Shown here: positions 5,835 to 6,175 of the stretch, piece by piece
Layout: each line of letters starts with the position of its first letter
Position numbering within the stretch: the stretch's first letter is position 1
Source of the DNA: Alphaproteobacteria bacterium
Lineage (GTDB): Bacteria; Pseudomonadota; Alphaproteobacteria; Sphingomonadales; Emcibacteraceae
Assembly: GCA_002401545.1 (NCBI GenBank)
Contig: NVTJ01000167.1
Location: forward strand, 1-6,175
Length of the DNA stretch: 6,175 nt
Reading direction: 5' to 3'
Translations under genes and position numbers: made by a program
The notes under the pieces: generated by a model
Database searches by the model: none
What the model was told of the DNA's origin: nothing
The model's input: the letters and a program-made list of their open reading frames with translations, nothing else

Positions 5835-5862
5835 TTGACCCGTCTTTTAGAAAGATAATTGA
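5826..5862 (+). repeat. 13-bp direct repeat spanning two stop codons
   Basis: GAAAGATAATTGA occurs at 5826-5838 and again at 5850-5862, a 24-nt (eight-codon) offset. Both copies are preceded at short distance by CGTC (5819 and 5841), giving an imperfect tandem duplication of about 22-24 bp. Each copy contains an in-frame TAA for the gp10-like gene. The second copy also supplies the purine stretch in front of the next start at 5864. Confidence 0.85.
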
Positions 5863-5863
5863 T

Positions 5864-6175
5864 ATGACAATATTCAGCACACAAGCCCTGTGGCAGGCAA
5901 TCCACGACAGGCTTGCCGGGGACAGCATTCTGATGGGGCAGATTTCCGGTATCTATGATCCGGCCCCGGAGGGGCAAAGCCTGCCGTATCTTACCATTGG
6001 TGAGGGCAATATGCGGGACTGGTCGGCAAAGGATTTTACCGGACAGGAGCATCTTATGGACATCCATATCTGGTCAGGGAACCGGGGTGGCGGACAGATC
6101 CGGTCGCTTGCGGACCTGGTGGCAGGTTTGCTGGCGGGGCAGGACCTCATCCTGACCGGGCACCAGCTTGTCGGG
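5864..6175 (+). CDS. DUF3168 tail-completion protein (partial, runs off the window)
   Basis: From ATG 5864 the frame stays open for 104 codons to the end of the window, so the C-terminus is missing. The start MTIFSTQALWQAIHDRL is the usual amphipathic first helix. It is followed by ISGIYDPAPEGQSLPYLTIG (residues 27-46) and HLMDIHIWSGNRGGGQIRSL (63-82). The layout of an N-terminal ALxxAIxxRL helix, a VYDxxPxxxxxPYVxIG-type loop and a DxxIWS...GxxxxxxxA strand-helix is that of DUF3168 (gp17-like tail completion or tail terminator proteins). Complete members have about 130-140 residues, so most of it is here. A weak AGAAAG stretch at 5849-5854 lies about 9 nt upstream. It is the first gene after a 29-nt gap rather than an overlap. 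The role, capping the tail tube at the neck, is known from the family and not shown here. Confidence 0.88.
   Translation, partial: MTIFSTQALWQAIHDRLAGDSILMGQISGIYDPAPEGQSLPYLTIGEGNMRDWSAKDFTGQEHLMDIHIWSGNRGGGQIRSLADLVAGLLAGQDLILTGHQLVG

Noticed and set aside
5835..5859. Possible promoter: TTGACC followed by GATAAT before the DUF3168 gene.
   Set aside because: Spacing between the two hexamers is only 13 nt, too short for a sigma-70 type promoter, and the sequence is explained by the local direct repeat.

Overview
This window is one piece of the head and head-to-tail joining module of a tailed phage or prophage with an HK97-type capsid. All supported genes lie on the + strand and are packed end to end. 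The architecture suggests a siphovirus-like prophage, or a degenerate relative such as a gene transfer agent, in an alphaproteobacterium. Base composition is moderate, roughly 50% GC by eye. The host assignment is an inference: it rests on the small membrane protein between portal and protease, a family I recall from alphaproteobacterial prophages, and on the general resemblance of the proteins. No integrase, attachment site, tRNA, CRISPR array or host gene is present, so prophage, free phage and GTA-like element cannot be told apart here.

Layout. Positions 1-188 hold the C-terminal end of the portal protein. Next come a small one-helix membrane protein (185-520), the S63-family prohead protease with H/S/E catalytic candidates (521-1084) and the HK97-fold major capsid protein (1085-2293). 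A good intrinsic terminator follows at 2319-2350. Beyond it is a three-gene cassette that the minimal HK97-type head module lacks. It holds a 535-residue DUF2341 + LamG-like protein ending in seven 22-residue repeats (2372-3979), a 127-residue probable virion-surface protein (3982-4365) and a 97-residue gp77-like protein (4362-4655). The standard connector series then resumes: gp6/phiE125-gp8-like connector (4652-5200), head-tail joining protein (5200-5517), HK97-gp10-like protein (5517-5834) and a DUF3168 tail-completion protein cut by the window end (5864-6175).

How the genes work together. Portal, protease and capsid build and mature the procapsid. The connector, joining protein, gp10-like protein and DUF3168 protein close the neck and attach the tail. 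The cassette between them is best read as capsid or neck decoration, with the DUF2341/LamG protein as a possible carbohydrate-binding surface fibre; this role is inferred. Nearly every gene junction is a 1-4 nt overlap or direct abutment, which points to translational coupling. Only two junctions break this pattern: the terminator gap after the capsid gene and a 29-nt gap before the DUF3168 gene that carries a short direct repeat.

The most notable items are the strictly periodic 22-residue His-containing repeat, the insertion of an adhesin-like cassette into the head module, the terminator splitting the late operon after the capsid gene, and the duplicated stop-codon region at 5819-5862.
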